Of a stretch of DNA of 64,000 bases, positions 51,801 through 64,000 are shown in pieces (positions within the stretch are counted from its first letter, which is position 1; every line of letters starts with the position of its first letter). The translations under genes and the position numbers were made by a program. Origin of the DNA: Drosophila pseudoobscura (lineage: Eukaryota > Arthropoda > Insecta > Diptera > Drosophilidae); NCBI RefSeq assembly GCF_009870125.1, contig NC_046679.1, forward strand, positions 27,280,001 through 27,344,000, given 5' to 3'. Under the pieces are notes generated by a model. That model had not been told where the DNA came from, searched no databases, and saw nothing but the letters and a program-made list of their open reading frames with translations.

Positions 51801-54715
51801 TGTTGAGGGAGTTTAGCTCCTACCATGATCTAACCGAACATTTTCGCATGTACAGATCTCAATCCATTGAGACGCTGGACAATGCAATTGACATGAATCC
51901 GAGTACCGGCGATGGACTGTCCAGAGATGGCCTGGACGACTGCTATACCACCTGCTCGCAGTCCCACTCCGGTCTACTGCGTGAGCACAATTTCAAGGTG
52001 AAGTCCAATTACTTCCACGTGGGCAACTGTGTTCACTGCGAGAAAAGGTGAGTCACACATCGCGTCACTGGAGAGATCATCATCTCACTGTGCTCTTAAT
52101 AGGATCGGCTTTGGAACGGCTTGCCTGCGTTGTCGGGCCTGTCCGCTGCGCTGCCACATCGGCTGCTCTCGCCAGCTTACAGTCAACTGCATCCCACAGC
52201 CGCAGATGAGCAATAAGCGTGGGAGCCTCAGTGATTATGCACCCACGGTGGCGCCCATGGTGCCGGCTTTGATAGTCCATTGTGTGACGGAGATCGAGGA
52301 GCGTGGGCTGCAGCAGGAGGGGCTCTATCGACTGTCCTCGACGCGGGAGAAGTGCAAGCAATTGCGGCAGAAGCTGCTGCGTGGCAAGTGGACACCGCAT
52401 CTTGGTAGCAAGGACACAAACACCCTGTGCTGCTGCATCAAGGAGTTCCTTCGCCGTCTGGTGCATCCCTTGATACCCATCTACCACAGGCGCGACTTTG
52501 AGAGGGCCACGAGCCACAGTAATCCCGAGGAAGTGGAGGAGCAGGTCTATCACGTAATGCATATGCTGCAGCAGGCCCATCGCGACACTCTCGCCTACCT
52601 CATGCTGCACTGGAAGCGTGTGGCTGACAGTCCGAATGTAAGGATGTCTATCAACAATCTGGCCCTTATATTGGCCCCAACCCTGTTCGGTGATCTCGAC
52701 CTGACGGTCGAGAATGTGACCACCTGGACCAAGGTGCTGAAGGAGCTGCTCCTGCTGCCGCATGTCTTTTGGGTTCAGTTTCTGGAGGTGCAGCCTGCGC
52801 CTCAGTCCAGCGATTACACGGACGATGACCGGTATACACATAGACAATGGGATCACCATCACAACAGGCGTTGGAGCAATGTTAAAACCTATTTTAGATC
52901 TATGGTAAGTAGATATAGTCTGCACCTTGAAGCATTTATTAATGTTATTCTGTATTGCAGGTGAATCTCTCCACAATCAGATGAATGATTGAATTTAAAC
53001 TCGAAAAAATTACACGTGAAAACATCTGCTCAAAATCATTTTAAATTACGTTAAAACTATAAATTTGAAATTAAATTACAATTTTTTTTTTTATGATTTT
53101 GTTATGAAGTTTTCCAAATAAAATAAGAACGCAGTTGGAAATCATTTTCGCCAGATATAAATAATATAGCATGGCCCAAAGCTTGGTAAGCTATCGACAA
53201 TATATTTGGAATATTGAAACATTTATTAAAATTTTAAATTGAATTTCCACTTTTTTAGCTGAATGTTGATTAATTCCCCAACCTAAAGCGAGGGCAAAAA
53301 GCGATGTAAAAAATTAATAATTTCCATTTGGCCATACGAGTATTTATGTTTATGTGAAGCGTAAACCAAAACACAAAGTAAAATATTATGCCACCGATGG
53401 GTGTATGGAACGAAGCTATACAGAAAGAAGTGAAGGCGCTAAGAAAAAAGTTAGTTTGGCGTTTTAAAAACAATTTGCTGAGTGCTGGCAAAAAATGCGG
53501 AATGTCTGTATGTGTGTGTGGCCATTAAATGCAAAAAACAAGCAAAGCAAAACAAAGCACTCGAATGCGTTGGACGAGTGCATAAATAGACCCATACGCA
53601 CACTCATACACACCACCACAACCATTGAGGGGTATAAAATAATGTATAATAAAATCAAAAATAAACCTAAAGCGAGACGGCGACAGAGTGCAATGCGATT
53701 CTGTTGCTAACCGCTAAAAATGGGCTGCAGTTGCAGTTGCTCCATCTGCCACGTTAACGTTAACCAAATGCTAATGCCACACACACGCACACACACTGAT
53801 GATACCCAGTCAGGGGCAACTGCAACTGCAACGTGCACCAATACCGTGGCAGAAAAGTGCAGCGCACAAAAATAACAAAACAAAAAAAAGAGAAAAACAG
53901 AAAAATAAATAAGCAAAACAAAAATAAAAATAGTTTACATAATTCATGTATTATATCGGATCAAATTTTAATGCCTGCCGTAGTCCGGCCCCTGTCTATG
54001 CGAATGTATGTGTGAGCTGCTGCTGCTGCAGCGGCAACAGAAGCGTTGCCTACTTGGGGGCGCGTGTGGGAAATTGTTTAACAAATGGCATGATTGCAAT
54101 ATATGCAAGTGTGTGCGTGTGCGTGTGCATGCATAATTCGCAGGCAGTTTTTACTTTATTTTTTAGACTTTTTTAGCCTATTTTTATTGTTAATTAAATG
54201 AGGGGAATAACAGACACAAGCCGCCACAATTGTACCAGTACATATGTACAGGCATAACATGAGAGAGCGTGAGTATGTGTATGTGTGTGCTGCTCTGACT
54301 ATGCATTTGTATGGCCACCCACCCACCCCCTGCTTTGGTATGCGCAACAAATTTTTCACAATTTTTCTATTTTCTCAGCAGTTTTTCCGCGTTGTGTATG
54401 TTGGGTCGAGAGCATTTTACGATCGTTGTTTCGCATGTAATTCACTAATTGATAGTGTGAGCCCTTGCCCCCCCACCCCATGGTCTCACCAACCTACACA
54501 CCAGGCACTCACACCCCCTTATCCCCTTTAGCTGGCCACTCGTGTAATCGTGTTAGTGACTGGACACACACACACACAAACAGGAAATGTTGAAAGTGCA
54601 GCAAAGAAGAATGGTGGAAAAAAAGTAAATGCAAATGTCAAATAAAACTAAAAAATGCACGTTAAAAATAATAAAAGCGTATTATGCGTATGTGTGAGGG
54701 TGTGTGTGCAGAGGA

Positions 54716-54752
<37 letters not shown>

Positions 54753-57700
54753 ACAGACACATGAGTGGCGTTGCGCTAATAATAACATGGTGCAAAAACC
54801 GTTGCATACTTTTATGCTTATTTCAGTTAATTCCACTGTTTTTTTTTGCCCCCTTTGCTAGGCGTGTTCTATAATTTTATGTAAACCGTGTGGCGGTCGA
54901 CCGAAACAAGTGGGCGCGGCATGCGGTCCATATACAGCGCGCCCTTTTATTTTAACCAAATAGTTATTTTTGTTTTTGTTCACAAGACAAATATTTTGTT
55001 ACAAAAAAAGGTTAGTGCAAGTACATGATTAATTTTAGTGCTAAAGGACTTAGGTTGAATGGCTAATGGAATTCAAAAATCATAGGTATACAGTGTGGAA
55101 TTTATGCATAAAGGATTGGCGGTGCAAAGTACTTTTTCTCAATGGCATTCCCATCACTTTGAAGCCCATTTAATCATTCCATTCGGCACAGTCTCTCGCT
55201 GTTTCTGTTCCTGGTTAAAGTATTTATATTTCAGCAATTTCTGCATTCAATCTTTATTCTGATTCAATTTTTATTTTAAACAAATAATTTTAAAATATTA
55301 TATATTCTTCGCGCTTCCCGCTGCTATGCAAAAAACATATAAAATGAAGACCCTCCTGACATGCGCCCCAAAAAATGGTGAACATAATTTTTTGGCCAAC
55401 TCCATAAAAAGAAGAGGTGGAGATTGCAGTGCAAGGCTGCCCCTTCCCTCCATTTTCATTCGACACAAAAAACGATGCAAAGAAAGTGGCAGAGCCGAGT
55501 ACACACTAACATGATAGGCTGGCTCTCACTCACACATAAGCGTGGGGCAGGGTACATACGGAATATGTGGCCAGTGCCAGGGAAAAGCATAAAAAACGAA
55601 GAGCTGATGCTGGCTTTTTGTTCGGCCATCCCAATGTGCAGATGAGAGTGCCAAGTGTAGTAATTCCAATTGAGGCTGGGACTGGGTACCGAGCCGAGAC
55701 CGAGGCCGAGGCCGAGTCCTGACTGCCAAAGTCCAGCTACAGGAGCAGCAACAGCAACAGCGGCGTCAGTGGCAGTGGCAGGATCGGAAAAAAAGAAAGT
55801 GTGGGTAATTAAAAAAGTAGCAGCAGCCGCTTTTGAGCGTAGAAACGCACTAATTTTCTGTAGTGCAACATACACACAGTAGTATGTGTGCCAAAGAGGA
55901 AACGCAAAATTGACACACTCATACAAGCACGCAATGGACAGCTCTCACACACACAGGAAAACGCATGCAGGCAGCTGGCAGAAGAAAAAAATGGGAGTGT
56001 AGCATACTTTTAGGCATGCTGCTATTTCACTTTGTCTCGCACAAATGAACACCTCTCCGCCCAGGCTGGCCCCCTGCTACAGCCTTTTTCGCTTTTATAT
56101 ATATATATGTGTGTGTGTGTGTGCACCGCTCATCAGCGCTGCAAATTCTGTTAGCTCCGCACCGCAATTTGTGGGCATTGTGGGTGTGGCATATCTGGCC
56201 GGACACATCATTCGTCCAAAAATTCGTACTCTGTCAATGCTGGTGTTGTGCTGCACAACAAAACTGTAACTACAATACACTTTTTGTTCTTTCTTATTGT
56301 TTCATCCTTTTTGTGGCATACAGTGAAAGTTTCTTTTATTGCATAATTGAATACAGAAAGGTATTATGTTGTTCTGTAAACTGCAGCTACTGTAAAGATC
56401 TTTGTGATCTCTCATCAGATCTTGAGCCCACCCAAGGCTGTGTCCCACGCATATCGCTGACACTCTACCAGAGATTCCTTTCAGCTGCAGCAGCAGGAGC
56501 AGCAGCATATTCTCACCTGTGGCAGCTGGCACCTGCCTTGCCCTTTGCGAGTGTTCTGCCACAAATAACCGTTAAAAAACAATAAGCTCAATTAGCAGCA
56601 ATCAACACATGCAAAGGGCCGATGCATAATTGACATTTTACGAGGCAACTGCAGCTGTTCTGCGCCCTGGCCCATGCTCAGCTCCCGGCTCTGGTTCTGG
56701 CTCTTGTCCTGGCTTGAGTGTCATGCCAAAGAGTGCGTGGGGCACTGTGAGCCGTGAATGAATGTGAGAAAAAGGGGAATTCGATATGAGAGTGGGGTAT
56801 TGAAATTCGAAACTTTTCCCCGAATTAATCAACTGGAAAATTGTAAACAAAAGCTGGTGTCTCGTCCGGGGTCCTCTGAGGCCACGAATCCGACGCCGAA
56901 TGGGGCCAGGATTCATGCAACCAACGGTTGCCATCGGCATCAGCATAATTTAACTGTTGCAGGCACTACCCTTAAGATACAAACAGCAACAACAGGCGGG
57001 GGTGGGGGAAAAATTGGGAATCGGGATAATCGTTTATGGACTCACCTGCGGGCACATTTTGCACTGATACTTGCGTCCACTGCCACCGCCTGGGGCATGT
57101 CCACCGGTCCCCGCACCGACACCTCCCGGGCCGCCGCCCATTTTGCTGGCATTGATGGGTTGGGGCACGACGAGAAGAGAAGCCGCCGCCGAGGCAGCTG
57201 CCACTGCAGAGCTGTGATGATGGGCAGCAGCAGCGGCTGCGGCGCTCACATGATTCCCATGATGTGAAGGGGCGACCAGGCTGGAGTTGCCACCGCCAGA
57301 GGTACCACCACCCGCACCGCCATTGGCGGCACTTCCCAGACCCAGGCCACCTGCAACAAAAGCGGTGAAAGGAGAGGTTCCGAATGAAATGTGATCCAGA
57401 GCTTATACAACCCCGAAGATGACTCATCTCCCCCTCTTGGATGGGGCTGTCTTAACAGATGCTGCCACATGTAACTCACCTTGTCCGGCCACCGCATGAT
57501 GCTCCAGACGATTGTCATCCAGAAAGTGACCTGCAATGGCAATTGAGTTGTAACATTACTTGGACTTGCGACTTGAGACTCGCGACGAGCGAGTTGTGTA
57601 TGTCAGCCGTGTGGCGCCGTCTAATGCTGCCCCATGGTTGTCCATCAAGTCTGGTTATGCTTCAGTTCGGTTCGGTTCAGCGCGAGTCGGAGTCTGATGT

Positions 57701-60700
57701 TGCCGCAAACGTTAACGTTCACTCACGTTGACCATGTCGCCACCTGACCAGCGCTGCCACCACATCATCCTCTTTACTGTGGCGTCTCCTGGCTCCTACT
57801 CGTTTTCCGTTGTCCGTTGCCTGCTTTTTGCCTCTAATTAAACTGAGACATTAGTTGGCCTCACTGATTGCCACTGGGAAATCGCTCGACTGTGCTGCTG
57901 CTGCTGCTGTTGCTGCTGCCGCTGCTGCGGTGAGGAATTATGTGAAAATAGTTTCACATTTGCACGGGTTTTAGAATTTTTTTCTCGACTGACTGCCTGC
58001 CTGAGGCCGCCGGTGGTTGGTTGCTTAGGCCATTTGCGTGCAAAAATTGTGTGAATCTGTTAATGAGTTTGTCTGTGGCTGTGTCTGTGCTGTGCTGTGC
58101 TGTGCTGTGCAAGGGTTTAGCAGGATTTAGGACAATCATCTAGTTATGAACATAATTGGCCAGCTCTGCTCAATGGTTAATGAGGAAATTCTTTAATAAT
58201 CCCCCACTTGTGGCGCCCCAGCAGCTATGTCAAAAACATTTCTCTAATAAAACATTTGCAGGTACATAATTGCTTGGGCATAAACACTATATCCTCCTCC
58301 CTATAAACTTGTGTTAATTACAAAAGCTGGCCAAGTGGCGCCAACCATTTGCGGCATTTCAAATGAGAGACCACTGGCAATATGAGCAACAGATACGAGT
58401 ATATGTAGGTAGACCCATGGCCCATCATAGTACTGGTAAATGTTGCCTTTTTGTTAATTTGTTCGAAAGGAGAGAAGGAGAGAGAAAGATCGAGAGTTTG
58501 CCACAGAATCGCACACAGATCCGAGTACATCTACATCGATGGTAACAATGTGGCCAGATGCTTATCGCAGTTGCAGCAGCAGCATCAGAGGCAGCAGCAA
58601 GATCAACAGCAGCAACAACAACCTTATTGGCCAATTGCCTAGCGTTGACATTATCGGACTGAGATCATTGCCGCCAACGTCAACGCCAACAAGCACTCGG
58701 GGGTCCAGCCTCCAGCGTTCAGCCTCCTCCAGCTCCTCCAGCCTATGGCCCACAGTCTCCGTTCTCCAGTCTGCAAACGGGAGCGTGTTGCTGTCAATGT
58801 TGCAGCAGCAGCAGCAGCAGTAAAAGGAGCAGCAGTAGCAACAACTAAAATGTTGTTTGCATTTTAGGAATTTATGTAAACATCTTGTAAGCATCTTGCA
58901 ACAGCAGCATCAGCAGCAGCAACGGCAACAACAACTGCTGTTAAAGGTCAATTTTTGGGCTGCTTTGCGGCTATGGATACTCCGTGGGAGTACATTGTCT
59001 TTCGAGGCTTTTGTTGTTCCGCGGCCCGCACGCGTTTTCCAATTTTACTTTTGCATTCTTGCCCCTTTTGCAGCATTCAGTACGAGTACGAGTACGAGTA
59101 CGAGAGTATCTTTGAGATCGGTATCTGGTGGAGATCTCTGGTTCGCGCGCCGCGATCTGAATCTGACTCCATTGAGATCGCAGTCCCTGTGCAAATTCGT
59201 GATTATCGTTCGATGTTTTTCTGAGCAATTAATTAACAAGCGCATTGTTGTCAGTCAGGTTTTTGGGTAGGTCAAGTGATTGGGATAGGTCCACAGTCCG
59301 CAGTCCGCTAAAAGGGACAGTCCGCGTTCCGCAATTCCGCAATGACTCACCTTTCTGCAATTGGTTGTGGTGGTGATCGTTCATTTTGGCCTGAAAGGGA
59401 GAGGATAATTGATGACTAATCAGAAGCGTTGGCTTTGTAGGGATTCAATTGATTCGATTTGCGACTAGTGTAGTGTCTAATCCAACAAATACCCGCTAAT
59501 TGCTTGTTGTTTAATGTCAATTCATAAATATTCCACACACTTTTAATTAACCTCATCAACCCTAACATTATTATCAAATATTCATTTTGCCCCTCGCCCC
59601 GCCACCGTTAGTGTGCTCCAATCAAATGGCCATAAAACAATTTGCAGAATGCTGTCAAAATATTTAAACAAAATTTCCTAATGATTCGGCTAATCGTATT
59701 AAAAATGTTGCACATGGAAAACAAAATGTCATTTGGCAAAACAAATGTTTTCGCCAGCTGTCAGGACGCGTCAAAGCGCCAGCAAAGCGATAAATGAATC
59801 GGGGAAAAAGCAAATCGAATGCGTGACAAAAACTGGTAGACCCATCAAATCGAATAGTAAAAGAACCCATCAAACCCATAGCCAAAGACCCGTGAAACCC
59901 ATAGCGAGCCGTCAAATGCAATGACAGAAAATCCCGGCGAGAAAATATAAATAAAAATTCTAACCGACGGCAAAGCGAGAGTGAGAGATAAAACGAGGAA
60001 TGCGAGTAAAACCCAGAGAAAATAGTACGAGTAGCATAGAAAAAATGGCGCACAGCTTTCGATTGCATGTAAATTGTGAATATGGGTTAAAGTCCTTTAG
60101 CCACCGGACATGACCTAGGACAAACCCCAGACAAACACACAGACAGAGGGACGGACAGACGGATAGACGGACGGAAGGACTATCTATATCGATGCCTGGA
60201 AAATGGAAATCAAATAAAATAAACTCCCAATGAAACGCCGCATGCCGCTGGCTGGCTTGCTGTCAAAAAATAAATGACAGCCGGCTTTTTTTCTAAACAA
60301 TTTCAATATGCTTAGAGGAAGAGAGCTGGGTCAGGGGTTTCCCCCCTTAAAATGCAACAAGAAAATATAAATACGAATACAAATATTGCAGCGGCAACAA
60401 TAGGAAGGCCAAAAGCATAGAGCGAGTCTGGCAGCGACCAGACACAGTCAGCTATAAAAGTATATAAACCAGGCGTTTGTGTGTAGGGGGTGGTAATAGG
60501 GGGCGGGTGCCAGGGAGGAGCCGGTTCCGACTGGGGGGAATGGAGGGAGAGGTTGCATAAAAGGAAGAGCAAAACAAATCCAAAACGATGGCGGCACGCG
60601 AGCTTAGAATTTGTTTGTTCTGCTCTCGTTTTCCGCTGTGTGGTTGTTGGCGAACAGCGGGGAGGGGTATGCATATGCCATAAAGTTATTCCCCCGTTTG

Positions 60701-60893
60701 TTTTGCTAACATTTTGATACGGATCTATAGATAAACCCACACACACACTTAGATATTTATATGCACATACAGATATGGGGTGGACACTTACCTCGTATTC
60801 CTGTTTCAGGGACATTGGATGATGCTCGCTGGCATGCTGATGACTGCGCGGCGTCGGCGGCCAAAGATTGTAATCGCTTATGTCTTTGGCATG
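40395..60893 (-). CDS. rn: Rotund isoform, C2H2 zinc-finger transcription factor (5' end outside or not found)
   Basis: Minus-strand exons seen: 60893-60792 ([15 protein letters not shown]...), 59390-59351, 57530-57480, 57350-57046, then the shared 41853-40788 and 40711-40395. All phases match, giving 626 residues in the window; the N-terminal codons lie further upstream and I could not find them. Exon 57350-57046 ends in YQCKMCPQ and supplies the Cys pair of finger 1, completed by [15 protein letters not shown] in the shared exon, so this form has six full C2H2 fingers. The locus has a ~15-kb intron between 57.0 and 41.9 kb that holds the roe first exon and RacGAP84C. Rotund patterns proximal leg, wing and antennal discs. 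The exact 5' border of the 60893 exon is uncertain. Confidence 0.85.
41032..41118 (-). repeat. rn: Glutamine-codon (CAG/CAA) repeat in rotund
   Basis: 29 uninterrupted Gln codons, mixed CAG and CAA, in the shared coding exon after the zinc fingers. The surrounding region is also Gln/His/Pro-rich. Length is likely to vary between strains. Confidence 0.9.
48352..48396. repeat. GA-rich tract
   Basis: Mostly (GA)n with short interruptions, directly after a (CA)n tract. It contains many GAGAG sites. Confidence 0.85.
50453..50488. repeat. (CA)n microsatellite
   Basis: Two CA runs split by cgc, inside the rotund intron. Confidence 0.85.
51782..52984 (+). CDS. RacGAP84C: RacGAP84C (rotund RacGAP), GTPase-activating protein
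   Basis: Three exons: 51782-52047, 52103-52904 and 52961-52984, giving 363 residues. Residues ~70-120 form a C1-type zinc domain (HNFKVKS...C..C...C..C...HIGC...C). Residues ~145-320 form a RhoGAP domain with the arginine finger in EGLYRLSS, the [11 protein letters not shown] helix and [13 protein letters not shown]. The tail is short and His/Asp-rich, and the last exon adds only seven residues. The protein switches off Rac-type GTPases; in D. melanogaster it is known from the rotund locus, with expression in male germ cells. The gene is nested in the rotund intron on the opposite strand, which matches the known arrangement. The 5' UTR and promoter are not placed. Confidence 0.94.
52985..53160 (+). 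terminator. RacGAP84C: 3' UTR and poly(A) signal of RacGAP84C
   Basis: AATAAA occurs near 53117-53124 (ccaaataaaataag), ~135 bases after the stop. The end is estimated. Confidence 0.6.
54715..54751. repeat. Compound (TC)n(CA)n microsatellite
   Basis: About 12 TC units run directly into about 7 CA units. Confidence 0.9.
56095..56123. repeat. Compound (TA)n(TG)n microsatellite
   Basis: TA units run directly into TG units. Confidence 0.85.
58087..58110. repeat. (TGTGC)n pentanucleotide repeat
   Basis: Nearly five exact copies of a 5-bp unit. Confidence 0.8.
59081..59104. repeat. (TACGAG)4 hexanucleotide repeat
   Basis: Four exact copies of a 6-bp unit. Confidence 0.85.
59391..60791 (-). other. 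rn: Rotund intron of 1.4 kb
   Basis: Bounded by GTAAGT after the exon ending at 60792 and the acceptor before 59390. No gene seen. Confidence 0.7.
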
Positions 60894-63800
60894 CTGTGGT
60901 TTTTTTTTTTTTTTTTTCCATGTTTGGTTTTGTTTTATGGCCAGCGTTTTGTTGGTCAATTAGTGGCGGCATATGGAAATAGAAAAGCGAAATATGGGAT
61001 GAACAATTTAGATTGGGATGCTCGTTGGGAGTTAGTAAACAAAAGAGACGCCATGGCGTGATGTGTGGAAATCTACAGCAGGATGTTGCTCATGTTTCAC
61101 ATGATTAAAGAAGTTAGGATATCTCAGATATACCTTTGACATATTTTTTGGGTTCCCTTCCTAATTTTTTAATTAATAGAATGAATAATTTTTAGTTTTA
61201 TATCAACTAATTTTTGTACACCTAAGAGCACATATCTTAATGGCATTTCAACCATCCAATTCATTTAAATTAAAACTTATTTGCTTGGTATAATTTCTAG
61301 TTTTTTTGAAGCTATAAAATATGAAAAAATATAGTGGAAGTTGATCTTTTTTGTATGCTTTACTTATTCGCTTCTTTTTTTTAGTTGGTTAACAAAATTG
61401 TTTCCATTTTTCCCTTTGCTAGTTCTAAATTAATTCAAAGTTTTTATATGCAGCTTGTGTTTGTGCCACTTCAACCAATTACAAATCATTTACAAATATG
61501 TATGTATCTGATTTCATAAGCATTAATCCAAAGTTTCTATTTTCAAGTGTTTGTTTTATAACATTCCAAACAATGGAAACCTTTACCCATTGATCTACTC
61601 AAAACCACGGCCTAATTTTTTGGTAAAATCCCAATAAATCCCCAAAAAAAAAAAATGTCACCAATGCTCGAACTTGAAACCAGGAAGAGAAGTCACAAGA
61701 AAAAAAGAGTGGGGTCAAAAGCTCGAAAGACTAATACAAATAAATGTGAGTGTCAATTGAAATAGAAAACCGCGTGCCACGCAATCGAGGTGTCAAAGCG
61801 ACGGCGACGGCGATGCCGAGGAGACCGGCAAAAGTGCGGCGGCTTTTGGTGTTGGTCAAAAGCAACAACAAAAACAACAACAACAACAACACAAAAAATA
61901 GAAGAAACAGCAGCAGGAGTAAAACCAAATAAAACTAAAAAAAGTGGTGCATAGCGCAAGGGGGAGTTGGCCAGTGTGTGATAGGCTCTCACATATGTGA
62001 TGCGAAGCGTGTGTGTGTGCGTGTGTGTGTGTGTGGGTGTGAACCGCTGAGCGTTAGCACTTTTGTTGTTTTAGTTGCTTTTGTGGAGGTTCATAGTTGA
62101 CCATCCTCTCGGATGGGGGACCGACCAACTACCCATCCACCTCACCTCTCTCTTTTCTTTGCCATTCTTTCTGTCTCTTTCTTTCTCCATCTCTGCCCTC
62201 TCGCTCACACTCTGGCCATCGTGAAGCTGCAGCCATGACTAGTTAGTAGGTGGGCTAGGAAAAAATGCAAACAGAGACAGACAGACAGACACACGCACAC
62301 ACGCACACTCGCACACACGCAGCTGCTGATGAAGATGACCAGAGCCATGGACATGGCTGTGGACATGGACGGAAGTCCTCTCTAACCAACATTGCCAGCC
62401 ATACAGCCAGCAATAGGAAGGCATCGCCTGGCCCCATACACTCCGTCACCCGCGACGACCATCCGGAGTTTGGGTTTCCAGCACGCAGCAAAAATGAACA
62501 AAAAAAAAAAGAAGGAGAACCAAAGAAAATTTTCGAAAAGAAAAAAATGGTACAGCGCAGCAGCAGCTTTCTCTTTCTCTCTCTGCCTCACACACACACA
62601 GAGACACTGTGGCATTTTTCTTCTCCTGCTCCCCTTTTGAAGCTCCAAAACAGCGAAAACGTAAAAAAATTTCTAGAGGAAAAAAATCAAAACAAATTTT
62701 TTAACCCCTTCGCAGGGAGCAGCAGTAGCAGCAAAAGCAGCAGCAGAGCAGAGACGTCGACTTGGGGCAGAGCCAAAGGATGGTTGGATGGTTGGGTGGT
62801 ACGGAGGGGAGTTGGGGCTGCTGGACAGAGGGCAAGGCAGAAAGGCGGCTGCTTCTATGCAATATAAAAAAGTGCAAAAAATTAGGCGGAAAACGTTGAA
62901 AAATTCTCTTTTTTCGGTTGTTTTCTTCCTCTTTTTTTAAATTTTTTTTGCAATTGCACGTCCAGACTTTAACAGAGACTCAAACCCCAATGCGCGTTGG
63001 GAACATTGTAGCGACCTTTGCGGAGATCCACGCCCCCATACTCCCAAGACGTGCCCTGCTCTGCCCTCACCTTGGTTTTGCATTGGGGTTTTTTTTTATT
63101 TTTATTTTTACACTCCTCTGTGCATTTCATTTTTATTTAACTTCTTTTGCCCTCACATCTTTTTAGTCATGTTGCCACTGTCTGCTTCTATTGATTTTTT
63201 TCGCATTTTAGAACTGAATTTTGTTGTTGTTGTTTTGTGTTCAAATGTTTGACCATCCGCACTTGTGTTTCATCTTTTGTTTTTTTTTTTTTTTGTCGCC
63301 AAACTGCTGCGTCCTGCGGCTGCCGGGAGCTCTGAGGTTAGCAATAGGTCCTTGCTGATTTTGTTGTCTCACAAAAATTGTGTTGAACTTTGCAGCAATT
63401 ACTTTAAAAAATTGAAGTTGCTTGCGGTTTTGGCGGTTCTCTTTTTCTCTTACCCAGGTCGTTTTTCTTTTTCTTTTTTTCTGGTCTAACTCCATTCCCG
63501 ATTCGTTGTGCCGCGATTCGACTCTGGCCCCATTAGTCAGAGCTACAGCTACAGCCTCCGTTCTGGACTTGGACACGATTCCTGTCAGAGTTTTGGGAGT
63601 TCATGGACTGGCTTTCATTTCGTTTCTCATTTCGCATTTCACTTTTTTGTTTGGCATCACATTGACGGGTTCTGTTCGCCTCTAATTGAAGCATAAGTAT
63701 TAATTGCAAAGCTTTGTTCGAAAACGTGCCGTGGTTAAGGGTACACTTTTTTTGTTTCGGTTTTGGAAGTTATTAATTAATGGAGTCTATTGGATTCTTG

Positions 63801-64000
63801 TTTAAGCTATCTAAGGAAATTCCTCTTCAAAAATTTCATTTGAAACCTCAAATAACTATGGTTTATATAACACAATGATTTTCTTTACAAATAAATGTCT
63901 TTTCTTCGAATTTCCCCATAGAATCACGCTAAACAAATCCAATTTCTTACAAGTCAAGTCTTTGGACAGGGAAAAAATTAAGTGCAATTGCTTTCAAAAT
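60894..64000 (-). other. rn: Upstream rotund sequence, intron or 5' flank
   Basis: No exon found with confidence. There is an 18-base T run at 60900-60917, (GT)n at 62009-62040, and a plus-strand open frame at 62265-62867 that starts in a CA repeat. The rotund start codon exon is probably here or beyond the right edge. Confidence 0.5.
62009..62040. repeat. (GT)n microsatellite
   Basis: Long run of GT with one C and one G interruption. Confidence 0.85.

Larger units (their letters stand above)
53161..57045 (-). other. rn: Rotund intron between RacGAP84C and the finger-1 exon
   Basis: About 3.9 kb with no convincing gene. It has (TC)n(CA)n at 54715-54751, (TA)n(TG)n at 56095-56123, and several short CA/GT tracts. 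Confidence 0.6.
57531..59350 (-). other. rn: Rotund intron with short tandem repeats
   Basis: No gene seen. It holds (GTGCT)n at 58087-58110, CAG-type triplet runs near 57895-57920 and 58574-58622, and four copies of TACGAG at 59081-59104. The single-exon frames near 58.5-59.2 kb are triplet-repeat shadows. Confidence 0.6.

Noticed and set aside
52080-52976. 298-codon minus-strand frame
   Set aside because: It is the exact antisense of the RhoGAP exon.
62265-62867. 200-codon plus-strand open frame with some gene-like composition
   Set aside because: It starts in a CA repeat, ends in low-complexity sequence, has no family motif and no supporting promoter or splice pattern. Probably chance, though it could be checked for conservation.

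Overview
This window is nuclear DNA of a Drosophila, probably of the obscura group. The genes have introns with GT/AG borders. The gene set matches the region around polytene band 84C-D of D. melanogaster (Muller element E): Gld, Syt4, rotund/roughened eye, RacGAP84C, Obp84a and Noc3. The glucose dehydrogenase protein resembles the D. pseudoobscura version as I remember it. The species call rests on memory, not on a search.

Layout. 1-3.2 kb is intergenic. 3.2-12.5 kb holds two tandem plus-strand genes for secreted proteins with a single chitin-binding domain; they share their 5' exon pattern and look like old duplicates. 12.8-19.2 kb is a compact block of four housekeeping genes in two divergent pairs: Noc3 (-) with a GPATCH11 homologue (+), and an STK16-type kinase (-) with a DTWD2-type tRNA-modifying enzyme (+). 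19.3-20.5 kb holds Obp84a (-) and, upstream of it, a second TATA promoter plus signal-peptide exon that can splice in phase to the same downstream exons. 20.9-32.2 kb is Gld (-), whose coding part is four times smaller than its long first intron. 33.4-37 kb is Syt4 (+) with a long 3' UTR. 37.2-39.2 kb is a modular serine-protease homologue (+) that has lost its catalytic residues. 39.4 kb to beyond the right edge is the rotund locus (-): a shared zinc-finger 3' end, a roughened-eye-type first exon at 42.8 kb, rotund-specific exons at 57-61 kb, and RacGAP84C (+) nested in the large intron.

The rotund introns and the Gld intron are rich in simple repeats. I see no tRNA, rRNA, CRISPR or intact transposon. 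The most interesting items are the duplicated Obp84a first exon, the split first zinc finger that separates rn from roe, the pseudo-protease, a stop codon overlapping a poly(A) signal in Noc3, and several palindromes or inverted repeats in regulatory DNA. Exon coordinates were worked out by eye from splice signals, reading frame and family knowledge; no alignment was run.
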